A stretch of DNA of 64,000 nucleotides from contig RSEE01000094.1 in NCBI GenBank assembly GCA_003971905.1, positions 62,001 through 126,000 of the forward strand. The letters run 5' to 3'. This document shows positions 10,924 to 22,530 of this stretch, piece after piece. The position numbers were made by a program, and so were the translations under genes. The stretch is from Moniliella sp. 'wahieum' (lineage: Eukaryota; Basidiomycota; Moniliellomycetes; Moniliellales; Moniliellaceae). The stretch's first letter is position 1. Every line of letters starts with the position of its first letter. The notes beneath the pieces are model-generated. The model was not told where the DNA came from, searched no databases, and was given only the letters and a program-made list of their open reading frames with translations.

Positions 10924-13454
10924 ATGCCCACCCACACGTCCCCGGCGGCCTTTACGCCGCTCGACCCCACGCCCTCCGACACGGGCAGCAGCGACGCAGC
11001 CCCCGCCCCCCGCCCGCGTCACCACCTCCTCTCCCCCGCTCGCGCTCCGTCGGCCTACCATCCGTCTGCTCGCGCGCCCTACCTTACTTCCTCCTCCCCG
11101 CCCGTTTCCCCCTCTGGAGGCGGGAACGAAGCCCAGCGCGCCTTGCACGCCGGCCTCTTCCCCGTGTCTACCACGCTGTCCGCCCAGCAAGCCGCGGGCT
11201 TTGGTCCTACCTCCGCCTCCAGCTCCACCGCTCTCGTTACCAGCAGCGCAATCTCTTTCCGCGACGCAGCCAAGACAGGCGCCGCCTTCCCGACCAGCGC
11301 CCCTGCTTCCACCGATACAGGCAACCACTCTCCCGCGCGATACGGTGCGTTCTCCGCCGCGCCCGGCGGGGAATACCAGCTGGGCGGGCTGTACAGCTAC
11401 GACCTGGACGAGCTCGACGACGATTTGCACAGGATCCAGTTCGTGTCGGACGGGCAGGGCGGACAGCGGGTGATGCTGGAAAAGGGGTCGAGGGTACGGG
11501 CGTGGGCGAATGCCAGGGCAATCATGAATGGAGGTACGGTGTTGGTGGTGCTGCTGGGGCTGCTGATGCTGTTTGCTGGCTACCCCATCCTTACGCATTA
11601 CCGTCACCACCACAACAACCTTGGTGGCTACGGTCCTGGCGGTACCAACGCGTCTGGTCAAGTGGGCAGCATGCCCGGCGTGCGCACCGACCTGATTGAC
11701 CCCGACACCCCGCAAGACGCCTACACCCGTCTCTCGGCAGACGGAACAACCACGCTCAAACTCGTCTTTTCCGACGAGTTCAACACCCCCGGACGCAGCT
11801 TTTACCCCGGTGACGAGTACGTTTGTGCCTACTGTTATCGTTATCTTGCTTTATGCCTGATGCGCGCCCATACAAACAAGGGCGCCGGATGCTGACCTAT
11901 TTTCTCCCTCCCCTTTCCCTCTCTTCGCGCGCGCTCTCTCTACGCATATTTGCTGCGCACTACCCAGCCCGTACTGGGAGGCGGTCGACCTGCACTACTG
12001 GGCGACGAACAACTATGAGTGGTATGACCCTGCAGCCGTGACGACGCAAGGGGGAGCCTTGCACATCACGCTCTCTCAGCACCCGGAGCACAACCTCAAC
12101 TTTCGCGGGGGCATGATCCAGTCATGGAACAAGTTTTGTTTCACGGGCGGCGTGTTGGTTGCCAGTGTTCGCTTGCCCGGCTCGGCGACCGCGCCTGGGC
12201 TCTGGCCTGCGATTTGGATGATGGGCAACCTAGGTCGTGCCGGGTACGGCGCTACACTGGAAGGCACCTGGCCCTACAGTTACGATGCGTGCGACGTGGG
12301 TACGCTGGCCAACCAAACCGACCCTACCACCAACGAACCGAACACGGCCGTGTTGGGCAACTGCCCCTTTAACCGCAAACACAGCAGCAAGTCCCTCTCC
12401 TTTCTTGGTGGCCAGCGTCTGTCGGCGTGCACGTGCCCCGATGACGACCACCCCGGACCCAAGTTGGCCGATGGCACCTTCCCAGGCCGAATGGCCAGCG
12501 AGATTGATCTGTTTGAGGCGCAGGTCAACGGGCAACAGCAAATGACTGTATCACAATCGGGGCAGTTTGCCCCGTTCAATGGTACGTGTGTCGCCCCCGT
12601 CTCTTCTCTCTTCTCTCTTCTCTCTTTCTGTTTCCGCTCCCGATTGCCTAGAGCTGGCGTTGGTTGGCGCTGGGAGTGCGAGCCCAGCAACCTGTGTGCT
12701 AACCCATTTTCTCCATTCCCACTCTCTGCTTTCTAGCCTACTACCGCCCCATGACCAAGCCGCAATTGTTTGACCAACGAACCATTGTCAACTCGTACAC
12801 GGGCGAGCTGACGCAGCAGAGCATGTCGGGTGTGACGCCGACGAACCAGCTGGGCGTAGAGTACTTGACCAACGGGAGTATGGGCATCTTTACCGAATAC
12901 GCCGTCGAGTACGAGCCGGGCCACGACGGCTTTATTCAATGGGAGTCCAGTGGCCAGCCTGCGTGGCGCTTGACTTCGGAGCAGCTGGCAGCCGACCCTG
13001 TGGCCAACATCTCTTCCCGTCCCGTCACGCCCGAACCGCTCTACATTCTTGCCAACCTGGGCATCTCGCAAAACTTTGGCACACCGTCGTGGAACAAGCT
13101 GGTGTGGCCCTCGACCATGTCGATCGACTGGATCCGCGTGTTTCAAGATCCAGCCAAGATCAACGTTGGTGCGATCCGCCAGATTACCCTACTCAAGACT
13201 ACATTAACCGTCACATCGAAGCGTACACCAACCCCAATCTGACCGTCTGGGGCGCAGGCGAGGGTGGCTACGGTGCAAACTGGCCACGCAACCGCCTGAA
13301 CCCAGGCGGATGCGATGCCACGCCTTCCACGTCCGCAGGAAGCCCGACGGTCCCCGTGCCCAAAGCCCAAGCCTACCCTTCTGCGGCCATTGGCAACCAT
13401 CAGCCCCAGTGCGACGTGTCGGCGTGGAATGATGGCCAGATCCAAAATTCCTAG
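10924..13454 (+). CDS. KRE6/SKN1-like beta-1,6-glucan synthesis protein (GH16 type II membrane protein)
   Basis: Family members sit in secretory membranes and are needed to build cell-wall beta-1,6-glucan. Exons: 10924-11816, 11968-12581 and 12737-13454. Both introns (151 and 155 nt) start GTACGT and end AG, and both splices restore conserved sequence (FYPGDDPYWEAV and FNAYYRPM). Order: Ser/Pro-rich cytosolic N-terminus, one membrane segment (VLVVLLGLLMLFAGYPIL) around residue 205, then the GH16-like lumenal domain with SDEFN, NKFCFTGG, PAIWMMG, ASEIDLFEAQ and IDWIRVFQ. The frame from 10180 is open, so ATGs at 10561 or 10688 are possible starts. I prefer 10924 for its A at -3. The conserved run INVGCDPPDYP requires a one-base step at about 13169, where GGTGC stands for an expected GGTTGC. 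Past it the reading continues to the stop at 13452-13454. Confidence 0.85.
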
Positions 13455-15008
13455 AGGATCGCTCCCTCCTCTCGCTCCCCCCTGCTTTGGTGGGGATCTC
13501 TCTTGTCACCCGTCCTCCCCCCTCCCTCTCTGTCTCTTCTTCTCGCGCTCGACTCCCTTGTCTTCCGTGTGTCCATCAGTAGCTTAGTCCCCCTCTCCTT
13601 GCTGGTGCCGTCATCAGGTTGTGCACCGATCCGTTCCCGTACCATCTCTCTGCTTGCTCTCTCCCCACCAATCTATCCCTCCCCCACTGGTTCTCTTCGT
13701 GTCCGCTATCCCTCCCCCCTCTCTTCCCGTTTGAGATGTATCTTGCCATACTTACGGATGTCTCACTGTTCCTATATACGGAACGGCTTATAGATCCTTG
13801 ATATTTGTCTCCTTCCTCCCCCTCCACCTCCCGATTGTCGCTGGGCCATAGTTATTGGTTTGGTCTCTCTATTCCATAACCGGCATAACCCCACCAAGGC
13901 CGCGCTCCGATTTCAGCGAGGGTAGTAAGGATGTTTGTCAGAACAGCAGACAAAATACGGTACATGCAGCGCGCTCCATTTGCATCCAATGCGGCGCCCT
14001 CTTTCTCTCGCATCTTATTCTCATCGGGCCTCTCTATCCATTTTGGGTTCCCTTTTTTGCTGTTGCGTCTGGACGCATGCTCACTTGTCTTTTGCTCTCT
14101 TCCACCGATGGTACCGATTGCTTGCCACCGCTTCCTCGGCTACAGCATGGGAAGGACGTGGGAGATGTCTGGAAGACTAGACTCTGACCCGACCTCGCTC
14201 GCGTGCAAAAGGTTAAAACTCACGGAACAACGCCATACCCCGGGCACGGGCCGATGTGACATACACGCCAGACCCCCACGTGTCAGGGCTTCCACCCCTC
14301 CGGCCAACGCGTCTATATACCAACATGCCAAAAAGGGATGAAAAAACGTGTGCTAAAAACCAGAAACTAAGCAACCCAACCCACGCAAGACAGCAAAGCA
14401 ACAAGCCAACTGAGAAACAAAACAGAACAAAGCAAAACCAAAAAAAAAAAAAAAAAACGGGCAAGCAGATAGGGCAGGAACAAATCCCGCCCAATTCACT
14501 CTTTGTCGCCCGCGACAACAGGAGATCATGGCAATGGCAAGGGAGGCAACGTGGGCGCCCAGAGAAACGGGGGCAGCGCCACGCGCCAAGCGTCAAGCGT
14601 CAAGCGACGGGCCCAGGAGGCAAAAAAAGCAGCGGAGAAAGGTCCTCTCACCTTCTCGTTCATATAGACAATTCGTGGTGGGAGAGGCGGCAAATGCCTG
14701 AAAGTTAAGGTGGGGGAGAAGCAGGTCGAAAACAGGAAAATCGGAGTGGAGGCGAATGAAAAGATGGTGGATCGGCCTCGCATGAACATGAAAACGCCAT
14801 GGGCCATCAGGCCTCAGGTGCAGCGTGACGTCCTGAGAGCAAGCTGTGCACCGGGAACGTTGAACCGAGGGAACAGGTGCACCAAGATACGGATCTTGAT
14901 GGGTTTGGCTTGGCCAAAGTGGACCACTGCACCGCAGGACCCACGGTTGCAAGGCATTCCTCTCAATCACCATTGGCGCGGCTCTTCCTCGGATGGGCAT
15001 GGTCACGT
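13455..15008. other. Intergenic with an 18-A run
   Basis: Pyrimidine-rich DNA follows the KRE6-like gene (13455-13750), as in a 3' UTR. An uninterrupted run of 18 A lies at 14440-14457 inside an A-rich stretch that starts near 14340. I could not find flanking duplications or an element body that would make it a retroposon tail. No gene recognised. Confidence 0.45.
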
Positions 15009-15986
15009 TTAGTGTTGCACCACGACGGCGGCCCGGACCGCTTTCAGCATGTCCTGGAACGAGGCCACATGGCTCACTTCCGATGCCGCCGAGGAGTACA
15101 CTCGGTTCCACGCTGCCGATGCAGAGGAACCGACCGGCTTGGCTGGCGCAGCCGAGGAAACCTGTTTGTTCTGCTTCGAGGAGGGGGAGCCAGCGAGATG
15201 TTGGGCTGTGGATGGCGACGCCTTGCCGGCGACGCTGGTGGCGAGGAGGAGGAGAGGACGATGACGACGACGAGGACGATGACGAGGACGATGACGAGGA
15301 CGATGACGACTGCGATGCGCTCCCGCCCGACTGAGACGCCTTGGGCCCACATCCCGACGGCGTGCCATCGGCAAAGGACCACGTGATGGGGAAGGTGCCC
15401 TCCTTGGGTGAGCCGAGCCTTGAATAGACCGGCAGTCAAGTCCAAGTCACAGACTACATGGTGCAAGCGCACACGTCAGTACTCAGTACTCAGTACTCAG
15501 TTCTACTGTTGTCGCAAGGATAGGAGAGGGAGAGAAGAACGGACCGGAAGCACATGTGGAAGTCTCTGCGTCGTAGGGGCATGTGTCCATCAAGTGAGCA
15601 AGTTGTTGGGTTCCATTGGGAGCGTGGAGGATGATGGCTTTGAAGCACAGATCTTTCTCGGACAGACCTTCTCTCTTAACCGATCCCATCCCGCCTGGGA
15701 AAGAGCGACGCCCATCTGCACAACGCAACCACAGCACAGGTCAGAACATGGGTGAGCAATTACAGAAACGCAGCGGATGGGCTGGGAACACAGTAGAACA
15801 CACTACAGTCGCATGCGATGGGAAACGTACAGTGTTGTCGCTCATCGGGGGCCCGCCGCAGCTACCGACGGCACTAGCGCCCTCGGTTTTGGGGTGGTAA
15901 AAGGTAGCCTGGCCACGGGCCGAGGCGAAGGTGGGCAGGGCAGCCAGCGCGAAGAACGAGAGAGCAACGAAAGAGAAAGAACGCAT
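15009..15986 (-). CDS. Secreted double-psi-beta-barrel-like protein with serine-rich tract
   Basis: Starts at ATG 15986 with a clear signal peptide (SFVALSFFALAALPTFASA), followed by RGQATFYHPK and CGGPPMSDN. This opening fits fungal barwin/expansin/RlpA-like secreted proteins. A 115-nt intron with GTACGT and GTGCAG ends spans 15830-15716. Further on, CFKAII, HLMDTCPY, DLDLTAGLFKA and TFPITWSFADG match the rest of such a barrel (the DxC and the DLD-x5-F motif), but they lie in different frames. At least one more intron and/or frame step lies between about 15690 and 15400. A CGATGACGA-type repeat at 15258-15315 encodes a run of about 20 serines on this strand. The tail reaches a stop at 15009. 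Likely wall-associated or secreted; the exact role is unknown. Confidence 0.6.
15477..15501. repeat. Heptad array, ACTCAGT units
   Basis: Three ACTCAGT units, so the palindrome AGTACT recurs every 7 bp. It lies inside the secreted-protein gene, most likely in an intron. Confidence 0.85.
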
Positions 15987-16973
15987 GGTGGGTGGGAGAG
16001 ATGGAGAGGATGTCGTGTCGAGGTTGGACGTAGCCCGAGGCGGTGGGGTAGAAAAGACGGTGGTGAGGATGAAAGGAAGGTGGAGATTCAGGGCGAGAAG
16101 AGACCGAGGAGCAAGAAGGGGACAGGCAGATGGAGGGAGCGATCAAGCAGACAGTTCTCTCCACATGGGCCTATCCATACGTCCGCTCCACGGCACCACA
16201 TGCACACCCGCATAGACTCAGCTCACCGTCACCGGGTCACCGCACGAGCGAGCAAGTCGCCAGGTCTAGCTTGAAGCTTGACTAGAGTGACTTCGGAGCT
16301 GGTCTGGCCCAGCGTCGATCTTTGATCATGCATGCGGTGCCCTGCATCACGCGTCATGCATCATAGAACTTGGTCTCAGATCTCACTCGCCTCGCCCGAC
16401 CCTTGGGCCTTAGCCTTACTGCCCCTTTGTACTTAGCAGCAAAAAACTTATATGGCCGACCCTGGAAGCTTGATAATCACAAGTGTCAATCACATTAATC
16501 CAGCCTCCATGGCCCACGAATAATGCCTAACGCCGATCGCTTCGGTGTCGGCGGGACAACCCAGCACAACCCGACCCAGCGCCACTGTGCCGCTGTGCAG
16601 CCGTATTTCACCGAGCGCTGCCTGCAGCTCGCTTATTAGCTTAGCCTAAGCGCTGAGCATGGTGGCGCACACTGCTTCAGTCGGCAGCGCGAAGCAGTGC
16701 CAAGCAAAAGGCCAACACGCATCCCCATGCAGACTGGCCTGCCGCCTGCCGCCTAGTGCAGCTCGGAGCGTTCGGAGCGCTGACGCCCTCCCTCGCTCTC
16801 TGCCTCGCTCCCCACCTCTCCGGACCGAATCGGACCCATCAGAGCCTCACTAGCTCACTGCCTCAGCACTCACTCACCGACACTGGCAGGACGATCATCT
16901 CGATCATCGATCGCCAACCACCGATCACAGGTCACCGGTCACCCCCATATGCCAGCTGGTGTTGCGCCGCATG

Positions 16974-17054
16974 GTGCATGATGCATGGTGCATGATGCAT
17001 GATGCATGATGCATGATGTGCATGATGCATGATGCATGATGCATGTGCATGCAT
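16974..17054. repeat. Large ATGCAT heptad array
   Basis: About ten GCATGAT units with a few GCATGGT variants, so ATGCAT recurs every 7 bp over roughly 80 bp. This is the longest array of its kind in the window. Confidence 0.9.
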
Positions 17055-17072
17055 ACTATATCAGACAGCATC

Positions 17073-17088
17073 ACGCGTCACGCGTCAC
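17073..17088. repeat. Heptad array, ACGCGTC units
   Basis: Two ACGCGTC units directly after the ATGCAT array; the palindrome is ACGCGT. Confidence 0.75.
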
Positions 17089-17192
17089 CCACCATGCATC
17101 AGAACGATTTTATATTATAGCCCCCAGGCGTGGGGCCAGTCTGGGGCCAAGCTGCGGCTGAGCTCTGCGCACGCCCCCTTCTCTGCCGTTCC

Positions 17193-17226
17193 AGCTTCAA
17201 GCTTCAGCTTCACGCGTCACGCGTCA
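17193..17226. repeat. Mixed heptad array, AAGCTT then ACGCGT
   Basis: GCTTCAA/GCTTCA units carrying AAGCTT pass directly into two ACGCGTC units. Two palindrome types therefore sit side by side in one array. Confidence 0.75.
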
Positions 17227-17340
17227 CCCTTCGAGTGATGCTTCAGTATGTAGCTTCCCAATAGCTGCCCTTTGGGTTACGCGTCACTATGTAGCTTCCT
17301 AGTAGCTGCCCTTGGTTACGCGTTGCCGATTCTCGATTAT

Positions 17341-17363
17341 CGCGTTACGCGTTACGCGTTACG
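17341..17363. repeat. Heptad array, ACGCGTT units
   Basis: Three CGCGTTA units giving ACGCGT every 7 bp. Confidence 0.8.
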
Positions 17364-18839
17364 GGGCCTCTGGGACGTGTGCATGATGAGCCAGAGCGTA
17401 CCCGCTCTGTCGAGCAGGGAGGCGGTGTGAAATTTGTGAAAGAGGGCGTCCCCCATGGGGCCCAACGTCCAACACCGGGTAGATTGCATTTGAAATGCGA
17501 ACAGGCCGAGTTGGCAATACTGCCAGACCAGGTTGCAACCACACACCGCCCATGGGCGCTGGCTCAGCTAGAGGCTGGCTTGCTTCTGTCGTTACGCACA
17601 CTCACACCATTACCCACCACCCCCACACCGCCACCGAGAACCACTTAGCCTAGGGGGCTCGCATGGATCGCAGTAGGTCTAAGTAAAGACTCGGCGACAT
17701 GGAAATTCAGAGATGCACCACGTATTGGGGCGAACTTTTGACAAAGGCGTCATTTTGGGCACAGTTATGGTCACCTAGATCACTTAATAAAGCTGACACG
17801 CCACCGCCCCTGGGGACCACAATGGTCCTCGAGGGTGATACAATCGTACGTTGTGGTGATGCAGGTGTGGTCTACGCCAACCAACAACACATTCTACCGC
17901 TGGACCGGACATCCCCGGGCTTGACTGGCAATACTGAAGCGAGAAAAAGGCGGAGCTTCTAGTCCTGAGAATGGACTGAAGGGACCTTTTTGTCCAAACG
18001 CATCACGAGAGCCACTCTGTGGCACACATCATGGTTGTGGATGCGCGTTGTGGTGCCGCCCGTATTAAACAGGGCGGGCATATACGCCTAGCTCCCACCT
18101 ATATCCTCACGCCCATCGGATGCGCTCCCAACCCATCAAAGCACGTCGAACCTCACAGGACTATCCCTTCTGGTCGGAAGTGGCCAACGTGCTATATCAA
18201 AGGTATGTGAATCTCTGATCGGAAACCTGTCATTGATGATTCTTAAAAGTGCAGACGGCCAAATCTGGGAACCTCTCGAGAACGCACTCAGAAACGGTGG
18301 AGATGGAGGTTGTGTCTCCTTTTTCGGTGAAACGGGGGAAGAGAGTGTTCATGGATGATGCTTGATTCGATCTTTAATACTAGCGGGAAGCGCCCAGCGT
18401 GATGTTCGCTAGCCCTGGGTGTCCGGCGTGAGGCGCGCCCACGGTTTTTTTGTGGGACGGGTCCGAACCAAGTGGTGGGCTTCCAGCAGACCAACGCTTG
18501 TGCGTGTCGGGGGTGGCAGAGCGACTTGGGGCCGAGATGGTCCGTTCTCCGCTTTTCGGCTTTACCCCTACAGCACGGCTTGAAGTCTTTTCTGTTCGTA
18601 TGGACGAAGGGAACTCCTATTTCTGGTAGGCGACACTCTATTATTACCATCAGCCTCAATATCGCTCAAGCTGAGCAGCTGAGCCCAGGTAGCAGCTGCG
18701 ATTTGTGGGTGGCATGCCAGCTTCTCGCGTCTCTCATTTCTCTACTCCGCGTCCCCACACCCAGCAATGGCTAATCGGGGGTGCAAGAGGCCTGCTGAGT
18801 CCTCTCCCTGCACGGGCCCCGGCATCTAGACTATAGACA

Positions 18840-19002
18840 TTGCATCTTCTTTCCCCCTTATCGACGCGCCCGTTCTCTTATTCTTCGTTTCGCCCTCTCG
18901 CTTTCTCGACTCGGCCTCTTTCCTTTCTCTCACAGTCTACAAGCAGTCTCATCTCTTCTATATCTCGCTCTTATCCGTCTAAAACTCCAAAACTATAGAC
19001 AT
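18840..19002 (+). mobile_element. Possible LTR-like end, family 2, copy 1
   Basis: A pyrimidine-rich stretch ending CTAAAACTCCAAAACTATAG, then ACATGGTT. It resembles the reverse strand near 47228-47330, which ends similarly before ACATGGTT. An ACA end followed by TGGTT is what an LTR border with a tRNA primer-binding site looks like. The left end was not found. It could equally be a shared 5' leader of two related genes, so confidence is low. Confidence 0.25.
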
Positions 19003-20196
19003 GGTTTCGACTCAGTTTCTCCTCTGGTTTCCCGCCTCGTGCCTTTCATGCTGGGCCCTCACTCCCTGCCCTTGCTTGTAAATTCTGATCGTTCCTCAAG
19101 AGCCGTGTTCCCCTTCACACCCTCCCGGCCCATTGAAGCCTTCCGTCTTCACGAGCACGACAGGTCCCAAACGTGCAACCTCTCCTTTCAGACGCTGCCT
19201 GGCTCTGCTCCACGACTTGCACGGCACTGTACTCGCGATGCATCCAGGGTCAAAGGAAGGTCTCCGTCTGGGATGCCAACAACCACGGGAGGACCAGTTA
19301 TCCTATCTATATGGGACCTTCTACATAATGCTGAGGTCAATGCAGTAGTAGGCTGATTCGCCTGTAGATATGGGTGATTCATGACATTATACTCGACAAT
19401 GAGGATCATCTGCAAGGCAAGAGAAATTCCATGTCAGCACATGATCCCATCTCGCGCACATGTGTGGGTTGTGGGTCCTCAGGCAAGAAAGTGTCATCAG
19501 GGCACCTACACCAAGCCCAGCCGGCGAAAGCGGACTCGTTCCATGAAATGGGGTGAGGCGACACAGACGCAATTACCATAGAAACATCCTCGGAATAGCA
19601 GGGAAGGAGAGCAGAACGCACCATATGCGGAAGCCACAGGGACCAGGAAGGGGCGCAGCGGCCAAGAAGAGTAAAAAAGGTCAGTTGTTCATCCGCATAA
19701 AGGACCCTACCCTGGCAGGAAGATGAAGCGTCAAAGCAAAAGAAGCGGGATGGCGGTGGGAGGCTGGGAAGAAGAAATCCGGATGGGTGGCCGGAAGAAA
19801 AAGGGGGGGTCGTGCCTCCACCTGGTCCGGATGTTGCACCGATGAAGAGGCCGCGGCTGGAGCAGAAACATGCATGTTGAACGTTGAAATGACATCAGGA
19901 CGTTTGATTTGGCAAACTGGGGCCGTGCGAAGCGCTGTGGCGCCGAGGCGCAACTCGATCAAGTCACATGTCACACTGGCGCCGTACGGAGACGCATAAA
20001 AGTTTCACTGCGAACTTTGTCCGGACAAACCCCATGCGCTTTCTGCTCGCCTGTCTTTCTCCGTTGGCGGTGGAGCCTGCAGTGGTAGGCTGCTGGCTTT
20101 TTGCTACTTCCTTCTCCTTTGTCAGATCCCCCCTTTTCTCTTCTCTTCTTTTCTCTCTCCCTCCCCGTCCCTCTCCTTCCCTAGTCTGTCATCACC
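19003..20196. other. Intergenic upstream of TRP5
   Basis: An ATG at 19001 with a good context opens a short hydrophobic peptide, and a + strand frame runs to 19356, but no family is recognisable. The last 130 bp before TRP5 are rich in CT, as in a fungal promoter and leader. Confidence 0.4.
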
Positions 20197-22382
20197 ATGG
20201 CAGCACATCTACGCCAGACGTTTGCGTCCAAGGACGCCAAGAATGAGCCCGTCTTTGTCACCTTCCTCACCGCCGGTTTCCCTACCGTCGCCGACACGGT
20301 GCCCCTCCTCCTCGGGCTCGAGAAGGGCGGTGCGGACGTGATTGAGCTCGGGGTGCCCTTTAGCGACCCGCAGGCTGACGGCCCCGCCATCCAGCACAGC
20401 GACGAGGTGGCCCTGAAGAATGGGGTGACGCTGCACTCGTGCCTCGATCTGGTGGCCCAGGCGCGCAAGGCTGGGCTCACTGTCCCAGTCCTGCTGATGG
20501 GATACTACAACCCCATTCTGGCCTATGGCGAGCAAAAACTGGTTGCCGACGCAAGGGCTGCCGGTGCAAGCGGCTTCATCATTGTGGACCTTCCCCCTGA
20601 AGATGCCTTTGCGTTCCGCGGGGCTTGCACCACCGAAGGGTACGTTTCTCTTTGCTATCATCCTCCACTTTTTGTCCCCATACCGTTCCGCCACCTACTA
20701 ACCACGCGCGTATGCCTTTCTGTTGTTCGGTACTCAGTCTTTCCTTTATTCCTCTTGTTGCGCCCGGAACGACTAACAAAGGATTGCGACGCTGCTGCGT
20801 CTGGCCGACTCGTTTATCTATGTCGTGAGCAAGAACGGCACAACGGGGGCCACATCGAGTGTGAGCGCGACGCTGGATCCGCTGGTGGCAAGGATTCGCA
20901 AGGTGCAGGCCGAGGAGGGTGTACACGTACCTCTTGCCGTTGTTTTGGTGTCTCGACACACGAGCACTTTACCGAGGTGGGCTCCGTATCCGACGGCGTG
21001 GTGATTGGTTCGCAACTGATCAAGGTGGTGGGCCAAGCTCCCGAGGGTACTCGTGCGGCGGCCGCGCAAGCGTTCTGCGAAGAGATTACCAACAAACCCA
21101 ATGGTTTCTGGCATCGCTCCAAGCCCCTTCCCCACATCTCCAGCGACGCCCCCAAGCTCGCAGCTGCCACGGCAACCCCGGCGGCTGAAGAGCGGGCGGG
21201 CTGGTTTGGGTTTGGTGGGCAGTATGTGCCAGAGGCGCTGTACCAAGCGCATGCAGAGTTGGAGCAAGCCTATCTCGAGGCGGTGAACGACCCTGCGTTT
21301 TGGAAAGAGTTGAGAGCTACTTTGAGTACATTGGTCGTCCTTCCGACTTGTACTTTGCCGACCGGCTGACTGAGGCCGCTGGTGGCGCTCGGATCTGGCT
21401 CAAGCGCGAGGACATGAACCACACTGGCTCGCATAAGATCAACAATGTGGTGGGGCAGATGTTGCTGGCCAAGCGGCTAGGCAAGACACGCATCATTGCC
21501 GAGACGGGCAGGGCAACACGGTGTGGCGACCGCGACGGTGGCAGCCAAGTTTGGGCTGAAGTGTGTGGTGTATATGGGCGCAGAGGATGTGCGGAGACAG
21601 CAGCTGAATGCGTACCGGATGAAGATGCTTGGTGCCGAGGTGGTTGCCGTCGAGGCCGGAAGCAAGACGTCAGGATGCCATCAACGAGGCGAACCGGGAC
21701 TGGGTGAGCAACATTGAAAATACTCACTATGTTGTGGGCTCGGCGATTGGTCCCCACCGTTCCCGTCGATGGTGCGAGACTTCCAATCGATCATTGGCAA
21801 AAGGGTGCGCAAGCAGCTGCAAGCCAAGCGGGGCAAGTTGCCGGACGCGGTGGTTGCCTGCGTCGGTGGTGGATCGAATGCCATTGGCATGTTCCACACC
21901 TTATCCCGGATAAGAGCGTCCGCCTGATTGGAGTCGAAGCTGGTGGGGATGGTGTCGACACGGACCGGCATAGTGCAACTTGTCGATGGGCAAACCGGTG
22001 TGCTGCACGGCGTTCGTACCTACCTTCTCCAGGACAAGGATGGCCAATCACCGAGACCCACTCGATCAGTGCGGGTCTGGACTACAGCGGGATTGGCCCT
22101 GAGCATGCCTGGCTCAAGGACACTGGCCGTGCCGAGTACCGCGTGGCTACTGACGTCGAGGCCCTGGAGGGCTTCCGTCTGCTGACTCACTCGAGGGGAT
22201 CATCCCCGCTTTGGAGAGCAGTCATGCCATCTACGGTGGATTTAAGGAGGCGAGCAAGCTGCCCAAGGACCAGGACATTGTCATCTCGTTGAGCGGGAAC
22301 GGCGCCAAGGATCCCCGAGGTGATCTCCCTTCTCACGGAGCGTGGTTGGGACAAGAAGGTCGGCTGGTATCTTGACCAGTAG
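20197..22382 (+). CDS. Tryptophan synthase, fused alpha and beta domains
   Basis: Converts indole-3-glycerol phosphate and serine to tryptophan, the last step of the pathway. The start is ATG 20197 after a CT-rich leader. The alpha domain shows FLTAGFPT, the catalytic region [15 protein letters not shown] and LMGYYNPI. A 98-nt intron spans 20640-20737 (GTACGT...CAG, branch CTAAC) and its removal restores the [16 protein letters not shown] motif. The beta domain shows GGQYVPE, the PLP lysine in [25 protein letters not shown] and SLSGNG, ending at TAG 22380-22382. After the intron the reading must step frame about ten times (for example near 20780, 20942, 21310 and 21510). Most steps are single missing bases next to short homopolymers, while the peptide stays highly conserved. 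I read this as a functional gene in imperfect sequence; a decayed copy is the alternative. Confidence 0.9.
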
Positions 22383-22530
22383 TGCAACTCTTGGTTCCCA
22401 GCCAAAAGATCTCTTTGATGCATTTTCTCACACATACTCGTACTTGCTATGACTATCCAACATCTCATCGATCTCTCGCCGTCTTGGGCTATAGGAGGAA
22501 ATGCGAAAGTGAGATGCGGGGAATAGGATG

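Larger units (their letters stand above)
15987..18839. other. Intergenic, repeat-rich, no gene recognised
   Basis: Contains the large ATGCAT array and several ACGCGT arrays listed separately, plus a GC-rich block at 16520-16870. Open frames at 17379-17648 and 17699-18210 look somewhat protein-like on the + strand but match nothing I recognise. Confidence 0.45.

Noticed and set aside
16974-17054. CRISPR-like array
   Set aside because: Repeat units are only 7 bp and contiguous, without spacers; the genome is eukaryotic.
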